DNA from: Deltaproteobacteria bacterium
Lineage (GTDB): Bacteria; Desulfobacterota; Syntrophia; Syntrophales; UBA2210
Length of the DNA: 12,525 nt
Assembly: GCA_030603465.1 (NCBI GenBank)
Contig: JAUVXT010000047.1
Location: 1 to 12,525 of the forward strand
Reading direction: 5' to 3'
Position numbers and translations under genes: made by a program. Numbering within the stretch: the stretch's first letter is position 1; every line of letters begins with the position of its first letter. The notes beneath the pieces were generated by a model. It searched no databases. It was not told the origin of the DNA and saw only the letters and a list, made by a program, of their open reading frames with translations. Positions 1 through 7,086 of the stretch are shown here, in pieces.

Positions 1-343
1 AGTTTTACAGAATTGATAAATATTTTTTAGATTTGTGAAAAATTTCATAGACATTTACCGGTATTCTGGCATGGTTTTTTCCGGCTGTTTATATCCCTTA
101 AAGACCTCAGGAAAAAGTTCAAAGAATACCATAGATTGCAATACATGACTGATATTGTTGACAATAATGTGTGCTCATAATTGATGCAATCTGGTGATAA
201 TTACAGCTTTTAAGTAACTTAGAGATTTTGTCCACAGGCTTATCAACAGCATGATTAACGTCTTGTGGATTCATGTTTGTCTTCTTTATTGATATTAAAA
301 CGTTACGTAAATTGTGTATGGGTTGATGGGAAAATTTCAAATA
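1..343. other. AT-rich left-edge intergenic region, no convincing gene
   Basis: No reading frame here has both a ribosome binding site and a recognisable product. The first bases may hold the end of a plus-strand gene entering from the left: one frame ends at a TAG at 28-30 and another at a TGA at 36-38, and neither can be chosen from so few codons. The minus-strand UPF0280 gene stops at 344-346, so this region is also its 3' flank, yet no clear hairpin plus T-tract terminator is seen. The main content is the group of DnaA-box-like sites at about 156-272, listed separately. Confidence 0.6.
156..272. promoter_or_regulatory. Cluster of DnaA-box-like 9-mers (possible oriC or DnaA-bound region)
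   Basis: Measured against the consensus TTATCCACA, the sequence shows TTGTCCACA at 228-236 (8 of 9), TTATCAACA at 240-248 (8 of 9), GAATCCACA on the minus strand at 264-272 (7 of 9) and TTGTCAACA on the minus strand at 156-164 (7 of 9). The first two are 3 nt apart in the same direction, followed by an inverted site, an arrangement often seen upstream of dnaA or dnaN and in bacterial origins. Flanking DNA is AT-rich, including a T/A-rich stretch at 1-50. The sites are read directly; the origin role is inference. A promoter region controlled by DnaA, or chance in AT-rich DNA, are alternatives. Confidence 0.4.
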
Positions 344-1066
344 TTATACGAGTTCAATATCTCCAAATGCCCCCATTTTGTTTCCCGCAATGATTAAAAT
401 CCCGAGCACTCCTTCAATTTTTGAACCCGTATCAAGGGCTTCCTTTACGTCCCCTTCCCTCTTCACTGAATTACAGATAAATGTCGCGGCAGCGTCGGCA
501 AGAGATGTAGATTTCGACTTGACGCAGACCGCATCGGCTTTTCCAAAACTCAGGGAATGACCCACAGTAGCCGACGAGGTGCATATCCCGAGGGGTGTCT
601 CTTCAGGCTTTATTTTCAGGGCGATTTTATAACTCAGGGGTGACTCACCCGCGAATATTCCAACGCGAACATCTCTAACCGGCGTATTCAAGAAGATATC
701 GCCACCGTTTTCAATAATCACATTTTCGCTACTCTGTAAAATATCCAGACCCACATATTCCGCGATCGCGCCGGCAACCGCCGCCATAGGTCCAACGCCG
801 GAGGTGCGCGCAGCCTCTATCATATCTTTTATGATAGGGGGAGCCAGCTTATCGTTGTTAACAGGAACAAGAGATGTTGAAAATTCCGGGTGAATTTTGA
901 TGTATTCTTCTATGGTGTTTCTATGCCTGTGAACGGATTTGATGGCAATGTCTCTAAAATCATTATCGGAACTGATATAAAGATCCGTTTCCTTTACCGT
1001 CACCTGGTAAGTGGTAAGGTTATTACCTGAGATTTTGTTTCTGTAAACTCTTTCACAATACTTCAT
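344..1066 (-). CDS. UPF0280 family protein (ApbE-superfamily-like)
   Basis: A 240-residue protein of the usual length for UPF0280, a family of unknown function distantly related to ApbE, the FAD:protein FMN transferase. Visible family signatures are GVGPMAAVAGAIAE at residues 90-103, ENGGDIFL at 119-126 (like the glycine-rich flavin-binding stretch of ApbE), TSSATVGHSLSFGKADAV at 163-180, and a late SLADAAAT at 188-195 that corresponds to the ApbE ADA-AT metal-site motif. No signal peptide or membrane segment is seen, so it should be cytoplasmic, unlike most bacterial ApbE proteins, which are exported. The ATG at 1066 gives the family N terminus; its Shine-Dalgarno is weak (GGAT about 8 nt upstream). 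It follows dnaE on the same strand after 123 nt that hold a palindromic element, so cotranscription is possible but not certain. Family assignment is firm; biochemical activity is not known. Confidence 0.88.
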   Translation of the reverse strand: MKYCERVYRNKISGNNLTTYQVTVKETDLYISSDNDFRDIAIKSVHRHRNTIEEYIKIHPEFSTSLVPVNNDKLAPPIIKDMIEAARTSGVGPMAAVAGAIAEYVGLDILQSSENVIIENGGDIFLNTPVRDVRVGIFAGESPLSYKIALKIKPEETPLGICTSSATVGHSLSFGKADAVCVKSKSTSLADAAATFICNSVKREGDVKEALDTGSKIEGVLGILIIAGNKMGAFGDIELV

Positions 1067-1077
1067 ACATTATCCGG

Positions 1078-1167
1078 GTACACGGCCTGTTCGGGGAACA
1101 GGCCCTACATTATGTAGTAGGGGCCGATGCCCCCATCGGCCTTACAACCTACAATGCCGACGTGTAC
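1078..1167. repeat. 90-bp palindromic repeat-like element with two hairpins and 7-bp terminal inverted repeats
   Basis: The element lies between the dnaE stop and the UPF0280 start. Outer 7-bp inverted repeats read GTACACG (1078-1084) and CGTGTAC (1161-1167). Inside are a perfect 9-bp stem (GGCCTGTTC 1084-1092 with GAACAGGCC 1096-1104, 3-nt loop), a central palindrome CTACAT-T-ATGTAG (1105-1117), and a perfect 8-bp stem (GGCCGATG 1122-1129 with CATCGGCC 1134-1141, CCCC loop). Read outward from the centre, both hairpins follow the same plan: GTAG, then a GGGGCC-like start, a variable arm, a C-rich loop and the complementary arm ending in GGCC. That resembles paired REP/BIME or MITE-like repeats. 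It has no coding capacity. It may stabilise or end the dnaE transcript; no T-tract follows either stem on the minus strand. Confidence 0.7.
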
Positions 1168-1189
1168 GCATGGCGGTGCTTTTGTGTCA

Positions 1190-4100
1190 TTACTTAAAAA
1201 TGGTTGCGCCATTCCCCAGCAAATTGTCGGCCTTTTCCTTTATATCCTCCGAAGCATCGAGCTTAAATTTATCACCAAGGTATACGACAGTTTCAGCTCC
1301 ACTTGCCGATCTTATGTGGAGAAAGCCTTTATAATCGCCCCTGTGACCTTCAAGTAAATCTTTAAGTAATTTCATATCCCTCTTCCGCGATTTCTGTGAG
1401 TCTATAATAAAGTGAACGGAAGCGATGGGGGTCTTCATGGCATCTTCAATGGTGGAAATCTCCGCGGCAATTACCTTGGCGCCTTCCTCGCCGGCATCAA
1501 CCCTTCCCCTGATAAAGAGTGGATCATCGCTATCAATTATAGCAAGAGAGTTCCTGTAAAGTTCCGGGAATACGATTACAGTAATGTAGCCCTTCATATC
1601 CTCCAGCGTCACATAAGCCATTGTCTCCTTCTTTCTCGTGGAAACTTCCCGGACATTGCTGACAACTCCCGCTATGGAAACCGTACTCCCATCCTTTTTC
1701 TCCCCTATATTTTCTGAACCGGCGTTTACAATCAGCTTAAGATCATCTTCGAACTTCAAAAGAGGGTGCCCCGTTATATAGAATCCGAGGGTTTCTTTTT
1801 CATAAGAGAGGAGTTCGTCATGGTCCCATTCAGGAACATCCGGTAACGGGGATTTCATGTCATCTGCAATATCGGACTGATCGAAGAAATTCAACTGACC
1901 CATTTCCCGATCCGAGTTCCTTTTCTGGGCAAAATCCACTACCTGTTCAAATCCTTCCATCAGGGGGCGCCTTCCTTCTTCAATCGAGTCGAATGCGCCA
2001 CATTTTATGAGGCTTTCCAGAACCTTCTTATTTATCTTTCTCAGATCCACTTTGCCGCAGAAATCGTAAAAAGAATGAAACTTATCTTCGCTTTTCCTGG
2101 CCTCTATTATAGAGTCAACAGCGCCTATACCGACATTCTTTATGGCGGCAAGTCCGAATCGTATATTGCCGCTCGTAACGCTGAAATCCCTTAAAGACTC
2201 GTTTATGTCCGGCGGGAGGACGTTAATCTCAATATCCTTGCAGTTATTAATATATTTTATAATATTGTCTCTGTTGCTTTTTTCACTTGTAAGAAGCGCC
2301 GCCATAAATTCAACGGGATAGTGGGCCTTGAGATAGGCAGTTTGGAAGGAGATCATCGCGTAGGCGGTGCTGTGAGATTTATTGAAACCATATCCTGCAA
2401 AGGTTTCCATCTGCTCCCAGATCTTTTTTGTCTTGTTTTCAGGCACCTTGTTCTTTTTTGCTCCGGCGAAAAATTTTGGCCTTTCGCGTTCCATTTCAGC
2501 GGGCTTCTTTTTGCTCATAACACGACGGAGATTATCGCCTTCGGCCATCGTATAATTTCCGATCGTGCTTACGATCTGCATAACCTGTTCCTGATAAAGG
2601 ATTATCCCGTATGTTTCCTTCAATATATTCTCAAGCTGGGGCGTTTCATAATCGATTTTTTTCTTCCCCTGTTTTCTTGCAATGAAATCGGAAACCATGT
2701 TCATCGGACCCGGTCTGTAAAGGGAGATCAGTGCGATTAAATCTTCAATACGGTCGGGTTTCATGCTGACGAGGAGTTCCTTCATCCCCGCGCTTTCGAG
2801 CTGGAACACTCCGTCTGTCTGACCTTTCACAAGCAATTGATAGGTCAGCGGGTCATCGAGTGATATTGTGTCTATTGCGATCTCTTCCCCCCTCCCCTCT
2901 TTTATGAAAATCAAGGAGTTCTTTATAACTGTAAGTGTCTTCAACCCGAGAAAATCAAATTTCGTAAGACCGGCGGTCTGCAGATCATTCATGGAATACT
3001 GCGTAACGACATCATCATTATTGGGACTTTTATAGAGGGGAACCCTTTCAATGAGTGGTTTATCGGAAATTACAACACCTGCCGCGTGCGTGGAGGCATG
3101 ACGATTCAGCCCTTCCAGTGACATGGAAAGAGAGAGCAGTTTCTTTATCTTTTCATTATTTTTGGACTCTTCCCTGAGCCGCGGTTCCCTTTTTATGGCA
3201 TCTTCCAGAGTAATATTGAGTACATTGGGGATCAGCTTGGCAATTTTGTCCACTTCACCGTAGGGGATATTCATCGCCCTCCCCACATCCCTGACGACGG
3301 CCTTTGCCTGCATTTTTCCAAAGGTAATAATCTGCGCAACACGATCATTACCATATTCTTCGGTCACATAGTTTATTATATCGTCCCTCCCCTCGATGCA
3401 GAAATCTATGTCTATATCGGGCATGCTCATCCTGTCCGGGTTGAGGAATCTTTCGAAAAAGAGACCGTATTTTATGGGATCTACAGCGGTAATCCCCAGG
3501 GCATAGGCAACAAGGCTTCCGGCAGCCGATCCCCTGCCGGGCCCTACCGGTATATTTTTTTCCTTTGCGTGATCCACAAAGTCGGCAACTATCAGAAAAT
3601 ATCCGGGGAACCCCATCGACTTTATCATACCCAGTTCCGATATCAGGCGTTTTTCGTATATCTCACGGAGTTCCTCTCTTCCACCCTCTGTAATGCGAGG
3701 CATCAATTTCTGAAGGCCCTTTTTTGCCTTTTCTTCCAGATAGTCGCTGGGAGAAACGCCCTTTTCAATTTTCCTGTAATGGGGAAGCAGAGTTTGATTG
3801 AGATCGAGCGTTAGATTGCACCGCTCCGCTATTTTTACTGTGTTCTCTATTGCCTCCGGGCAGCAATCAAAAGTTTCCATCATTTCTTCAGGCGATTTGA
3901 AGTAGAGATGATCCGTTTTGAATCGCATCCTGTCGTCATCTTCTATTGTCTTGCCGGTCTGGATACATAAGAGAACATCATGCGCTTCCGTATCTTCCTT
4001 TTTCAGATAATGGCAGTCATTTGTCGCCACTATGGGAATGGAAAGCTCCTTCCCCATAGCGATCAATTCTTTATTGACCTTCCCCTGTTCCGGGAGTCCG

Positions 4101-4630
4101 TTTTCCATGATCTCGAGGTAGAAATTTCCTTCACCAAATATCGCGAGATACTCTTCGGCGGCTTTTTTTGCAGATTTCCTGTCTCCGTTAAGAAGGAACT
4201 GGGGAACTTCACCATGGAGGCATGCGCTCATGCCGATGAGACCCTCGCTGTTTTCGGAGAGGAGTTTCTTATCTATTCTGGGACGGTAATAAAAGCCTTC
4301 CAGATAGCCGGCTGACGTCAACTTCATCAGATTCCGGTATCCGGTCATATTTTTGACAAGGACAATGAGATGATTCGCGTCCTGCGCTTTTTTTATAAAT
4401 CGACTTTCTCTGGCAACGTAGAGTTCACACCCAATGATCGGTTTTATCCCGTGCTTATAGGCCTTCTGGTAAAATTCAATAGTCCCGAACATGTTGCCAT
4501 GGTCTGTCATGGCAAGGGCCGGCATCCTGTTTTTTTTCGCCTCTTTAAAAAGATCTTTCAGTCGTATTGCCCCATCGAGCAGGCTATACTGGGTGTGTAC
4601 GTGAAGATGAACAAAATCGGAGTGTTTCAT
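1190..4630 (-). CDS. dnaE: DNA polymerase III subunit alpha (DnaE)
   Basis: The replicative polymerase catalytic subunit, 1146 residues, full length for DnaE1. The PHP domain covers about residues 1-280 with HLHVHTQYSLLDG (8-20), MTDHGNMFG (41-49), GCEL (67-70) and TNDCHYL (203-209). The polymerase core has GPGRGSAAGSLVAYALGIT (363-381) and PDIDIDF (404-410); D405, D407 and D559 (in KFDFLGL) match the three catalytic aspartates of the E. coli enzyme. QLNFF (912-916) stands where E. coli DnaE has its beta-clamp-binding motif, and an OB fold begins near 984. All nine PHP metal-ligand positions appear present (H10, H12, D19, H44, E69, H87, C137, D205, H207), unlike the degenerate E. coli PHP, so built-in 3'-5' proofreading is possible. 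The ATG at 4630 gives the standard N terminus. It starts 5 nt after the guaB stop with only a weak Shine-Dalgarno, consistent with translational coupling. Confidence 0.98.
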   Translation of the reverse strand: MKHSDFVHLHVHTQYSLLDGAIRLKDLFKEAKKNRMPALAMTDHGNMFGTIEFYQKAYKHGIKPIIGCELYVARESRFIKKAQDANHLIVLVKNMTGYRNLMKLTSAGYLEGFYYRPRIDKKLLSENSEGLIGMSACLHGEVPQFLLNGDRKSAKKAAEEYLAIFGEGNFYLEIMENGLPEQGKVNKELIAMGKELSIPIVATNDCHYLKKEDTEAHDVLLCIQTGKTIEDDDRMRFKTDHLYFKSPEEMMETFDCCPEAIENTVKIAERCNLTLDLNQTLLPHYRKIEKGVSPSDYLEEKAKKGLQKLMPRITEGGREELREIYEKRLISELGMIKSMGFPGYFLIVADFVDHAKEKNIPVGPGRGSAAGSLVAYALGITAVDPIKYGLFFERFLNPDRMSMPDIDIDFCIEGRDDIINYVTEEYGNDRVAQIITFGKMQAKAVVRDVGRAMNIPYGEVDKIAKLIPNVLNITLEDAIKREPRLREESKNNEKIKKLLSLSMSLEGLNRHASTHAAGVVISDKPLIERVPLYKSPNNDDVVTQYSMNDLQTAGLTKFDFLGLKTLTVIKNSLIFIKEGRGEEIAIDTISLDDPLTYQLLVKGQTDGVFQLESAGMKELLVSMKPDRIEDLIALISLYRPGPMNMVSDFIARKQGKKKIDYETPQLENILKETYGIILYQEQVMQIVSTIGNYTMAEGDNLRRVMSKKKPAEMERERPKFFAGAKKNKVPENKTKKIWEQMETFAGYGFNKSHSTAYAMISFQTAYLKAHYPVEFMAALLTSEKSNRDNIIKYINNCKDIEINVLPPDINESLRDFSVTSGNIRFGLAAIKNVGIGAVDSIIEARKSEDKFHSFYDFCGKVDLRKINKKVLESLIKCGAFDSIEEGRRPLMEGFEQVVDFAQKRNSDREMGQLNFFDQSDIADDMKSPLPDVPEWDHDELLSYEKETLGFYITGHPLLKFEDDLKLIVNAGSENIGEKKDGSTVSIAGVVSNVREVSTRKKETMAYVTLEDMKGYITVIVFPELYRNSLAIIDSDDPLFIRGRVDAGEEGAKVIAAEISTIEDAMKTPIASVHFIIDSQKSRKRDMKLLKDLLEGHRGDYKGFLHIRSASGAETVVYLGDKFKLDASEDIKEKADNLLGNGATIFK

Positions 4631-4635
4631 GTTTA

Positions 4636-6099
4636 TTAATCCAGCCGGTAGTTTGGAGCTTCCTTGGTGATAATCACGTCATGGACATGGCTCTCCTTGA
4701 GACCTGCGTTTGTTATACGCACAAATTTTGCCTTTTCCCTCAATTCCTTCAACGTCACGCATCCGACGTACCCCATTCCGGCCTTAATTCCTCCCACTAA
4801 CTGGAGTATGCTCGCCGAAAGAGATCCCCTGAAGGGGACGCGTCCCTCTATTCCCTCGGGAACGAGTTTTATATTGCTTTCGATATCATCATCGAGGTAG
4901 TATCTGTCCTTACTCCACCCCTTCATAGCCTCCAGTGATCCCATTCCCCTGTAAACCTTGTAGCTTCTTCCTTGAAACAGGACAGTCTCTCCGGGGCTTT
5001 CTTCCGTGCCTGCAAAGAGTCCGCCAATCATTATCGAATAAGCTCCCGCTCCCAGAGCCTTTACAATATCTCCGGAGTATTTGATTCCTCCATCGGCAAT
5101 AAGGGGTATGCCGTGCTCTTCTACAGCTTTTGAGCAGTTTTTTATTGCTGTCATCTGCGGAATGCCGACACCGGCAATAACCCTTGTTGTACAGATAGAA
5201 CCGGGTCCAACACCTACTTTTATCGCATTTACCCCCGCCTTGATGAGCGCCTTGGCACCTTCATATGTCGCAACATTTCCGGCAACGAGCTCACAGTCGG
5301 GATGGTTCGCCTTTATTCCCCTGATCGTATTAAGAACACCCCTCGAGTGGCCATGCGATGTATCGATAACAATCACATCGGTTCCGGCAGAGAGCAGGGC
5401 AGCGACCCTTTCTTCGGAATCGATAATTCCAACTGCCGCTCCAACCCTTAATCTACCCAGGGAATCCTTACAGGCAAGAGGATATTTCTTTATCTTTTCA
5501 ATATCTTTTATAGTGATTAGTCCCTTCAGATTATATTTTTCATCAACAACGAGCAACTTTTCTATACGGTGCTTGTGAAGTAATTTTTTTGACTCTTCCA
5601 GAGTTATATCTGCTGAAACGGTCACCAGGTTATCTTTCGTCATAACCTTGGAGACCGGTTGGTTTAAGTTTGTTTCAAAACGAAGATCGCGGTTTGTAAG
5701 TATTCCCGCGAGTTTGTTTTCTTTTACCACGGGGACGCCGGATATCCTGTATTTACTCATCAGTTCCAGGGCATTTTTCACCCTCGTTTCAGGCTCGACA
5801 GTTATCGGGTCAACGATCATCCCGCTCTCTGATTTCTTTACCTTGTCTACCTCAAGCGCCTGCCTTTCTATACTCATATTCCTGTGAATTATTCCTATAC
5901 CACCCTCCTGAGCCATACATATCGCCGTTCTTGACTCGGTCACAGTGTCCATTGCAGCGCTTACGAGGGGAATATTCAAAGAAATATTATTCGTAAGCGG
6001 TGCAGACGTATCAACGTCTTTCGGTAAAACACTCGACTTTGCCGGAACGAGAAGGAGATCATCAAAGGTAAGACCTGCCTTAATATTTTCATCTAACAT
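4636..6099 (-). CDS. guaB: Inosine-5'-monophosphate dehydrogenase (GuaB)
   Basis: Oxidises IMP to XMP with NAD+, the committed and rate-limiting step of guanine nucleotide synthesis, in the cytoplasm. The protein has 487 residues, a normal length. It has the N-terminal TFDDLLLVP motif, two tandem CBS domains at about 92-205 that bind adenine or guanine nucleotides in this family, and the catalytic loop GVGPGSICTTR with the active-site cysteine near 303. Also present are the IMP-binding ADGGI (about 336-340) and the flap segment ending in EGIEGRVPFRG (about 416-426). Two adjacent starts exist: GTG at 6102 and ATG at 6099. The strong Shine-Dalgarno GGGAGG (6106-6111) sits 6 nt before the ATG but only 3 nt before the GTG, so the ATG is chosen. 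It lies between a DUF1285-like gene (24 nt upstream) and dnaE (5 nt downstream), so GTP supply and replication are transcriptionally linked here. No purine riboswitch is seen upstream. Confidence 0.98.
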   Translation of the reverse strand: MLDENIKAGLTFDDLLLVPAKSSVLPKDVDTSAPLTNNISLNIPLVSAAMDTVTESRTAICMAQEGGIGIIHRNMSIERQALEVDKVKKSESGMIVDPITVEPETRVKNALELMSKYRISGVPVVKENKLAGILTNRDLRFETNLNQPVSKVMTKDNLVTVSADITLEESKKLLHKHRIEKLLVVDEKYNLKGLITIKDIEKIKKYPLACKDSLGRLRVGAAVGIIDSEERVAALLSAGTDVIVIDTSHGHSRGVLNTIRGIKANHPDCELVAGNVATYEGAKALIKAGVNAIKVGVGPGSICTTRVIAGVGIPQMTAIKNCSKAVEEHGIPLIADGGIKYSGDIVKALGAGAYSIMIGGLFAGTEESPGETVLFQGRSYKVYRGMGSLEAMKGWSKDRYYLDDDIESNIKLVPEGIEGRVPFRGSLSASILQLVGGIKAGMGYVGCVTLKELREKAKFVRITNAGLKESHVHDVIITKEAPNYRLD

Positions 6100-6105
6100 C
6101 ACACA

Positions 6106-6111
6106 CCTCCC
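6106..6111 (-). promoter_or_regulatory. Ribosome binding site deciding the guaB start
   Basis: GGGAGG on the minus strand, 6 nt before ATG 6099 and 3 nt before GTG 6102. The spacing favours the ATG, giving a protein one residue shorter than the longest reading. Confidence 0.75.
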
Positions 6112-6123
6112 GGTATTTTTTAC

Positions 6124-6555
6124 TCATGGACATGAATCATTTATGTAATAATTGCGTTTATTTAACGGTATATAAAAGGAATTTTTCTCATTTTTGTATT
6201 CTATGAATTCGGCTATCTGATAATAGGCCGGCCTGGAAAATCTTGCTTCAAATTTTCCATTTCTTACGGAACAGTACAGTACATTCTCTATTCCCACACG
6301 AAGTGTGGACGGATCAAGTTTCTCGATCGTTGAATCATTCAGTAGAATTTCCATATATTTATCCTTCTTATGTACCGCCTTCACAACATAGGGGACGTCC
6401 TTGACTTCGATCACGGAACGGTCGTCATCCAGTTCGATGATGTATTCCCCCGATTCATCTCTTTTCAGGTGATCATAGAACAGTTTTACGATGTCCTTGC
6501 GGGTCATTTCCATTCCGTTGTAAAACCAGACACCGTTTTTGTCTATTTTTATCAA
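6124..6555 (-). CDS. DUF1285-like protein, function unknown
   Basis: A 143-residue cytoplasmic protein with no signal peptide or membrane segment. The opening GVWFYNGMEMTRKDIVKLFYDHLKRD (residues 8-33, quoted in parts: WFYNG then RKDIVKLF) and the following GEYIIELDDD and IEVKDVPYVV (49-58) match the pattern of DUF1285 proteins, which begin with a tryptophan-rich G-WFY-G-I segment, then RKD-V-LF, then a V-D-PF-V stretch. The C-terminal FSRPAYYQIAEF (106-117) and a final FYIPL strand also fit. Recognition is by memory of the family pattern. The start is TTG at 6555, overlapping the dtd stop as TTGA, with AAGGGG about 8 nt upstream; the next methionine (residue 15) would cut the conserved WFY segment. 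The overlap implies translational coupling to dtd, and guaB follows after 24 nt. No function is assigned. Confidence 0.75.
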   Translation of the reverse strand: MIKIDKNGVWFYNGMEMTRKDIVKLFYDHLKRDESGEYIIELDDDRSVIEVKDVPYVVKAVHKKDKYMEILLNDSTIEKLDPSTLRVGIENVLYCSVRNGKFEARFSRPAYYQIAEFIEYKNEKNSFYIPLNKRNYYINDSCP

Positions 6556-7013
6556 GGTTTTTTACCCCTTCTTATCTTACTGTCCAGGATCAGAGTTACA
6601 GGACCATTGTTCGACAACTCCACTTTCATCATTTCCTGAAATTTTCCCGTGGCCACCTTTTTTATGCTTTTCCTTGCCATCTCCACGAAATATTCATAAA
6701 GCTCCGCCGCCTGTCCGGGGTCTCCCGCCTTTACGAACGAGGGGCGCCTTCCCTTCGTGCAATCGGCAAGCAGAGTAAACTGTGAAACAACGAGCATTTC
6801 TCCGGAGATATCCAGCAAAGAGATATTCATTTTACCGTCAGAGTCCTCGAAAATTCTCAGGTTGATCAGCTTGTCGGCAAGGTACTCCGCGTCATTTCTT
6901 TCATCATTTGACTCGACTCCCAGGAGAATAAGCAGGCCTTTCCCGATCTTGCCGACTACCTTGCCATCGACGGTGACCTTTGCAAAATCGACCCTTTGAA
7001 CTACAGCTTTCAC
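6552..7013 (-). CDS. dtd: D-aminoacyl-tRNA deacylase (Dtd)
   Basis: Hydrolyses the ester bond of tRNAs mischarged with D-amino acids (and glycine on tRNA-Ala), recycling tRNA and keeping D-residues out of proteins; it acts in the cytoplasm as a homodimer. The 153 residues match the DTD family (about 145-150). It begins MKAVVQRV, has the SQFTL motif at 77-81 and the NNGPVT motif at 135-140, whose Gly-cisPro reaches into the partner subunit's active site to enforce chirality. The start is GTG at 7013, with GGAGGG about 8 nt upstream; no ATG gives the canonical N terminus. It is the first gene of the probable dtd-DUF1285-guaB-dnaE operon, and its stop overlaps the next start by 4 nt. Confidence 0.97.
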   Translation of the reverse strand: MKAVVQRVDFAKVTVDGKVVGKIGKGLLILLGVESNDERNDAEYLADKLINLRIFEDSDGKMNISLLDISGEMLVVSQFTLLADCTKGRRPSFVKAGDPGQAAELYEYFVEMARKSIKKVATGKFQEMMKVELSNNGPVTLILDSKIRRGKKP

Positions 7014-7044
7014 CCCGGTTGCCCTCCGTCATTAAAAATCTCGT

Positions 7045-7073
7045 TTTCTAACAATAATCCGTTTTAACTTCAA
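7045..7073 (-). promoter_or_regulatory. Candidate sigma-70-type promoter for the dtd-guaB-dnaE operon
   Basis: On the minus strand, TTGAAG (7068-7073) and TAGAAA (7045-7050) are separated by exactly 17 nt, each matching 4 of 6 consensus bases, about 30 nt before the dtd start. The 73-nt gap between the kinase stop and dtd shows no terminator hairpin, so readthrough from the kinase is also possible. Confidence 0.35.
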
Positions 7074-7086
7074 GGTATTTATATAT

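Noticed and set aside
55..132. 25-residue minus-strand frame with an ATG start and protein-like composition
   Set aside because: No ribosome binding site and too short to support without conservation data; kept only as a note.
119..340. 73-codon minus-strand reading frame after the UPF0280 gene
   Set aside because: It starts at a TTG with no Shine-Dalgarno, the product has no recognisable features, and it runs through the DnaA-box cluster.
2321..2740. 139-codon plus-strand frame antisense to dnaE
   Set aside because: Lies opposite the conserved polymerase core; composition is that of antisense translation.
5081..5578. 165-codon plus-strand frame antisense to guaB
   Set aside because: Shadow of a strongly conserved gene; no Shine-Dalgarno or plausible domain.
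6100..6123. Purine or ppGpp riboswitch upstream of guaB
   Set aside because: The gap is only 24 nt and holds little more than the ribosome binding site.
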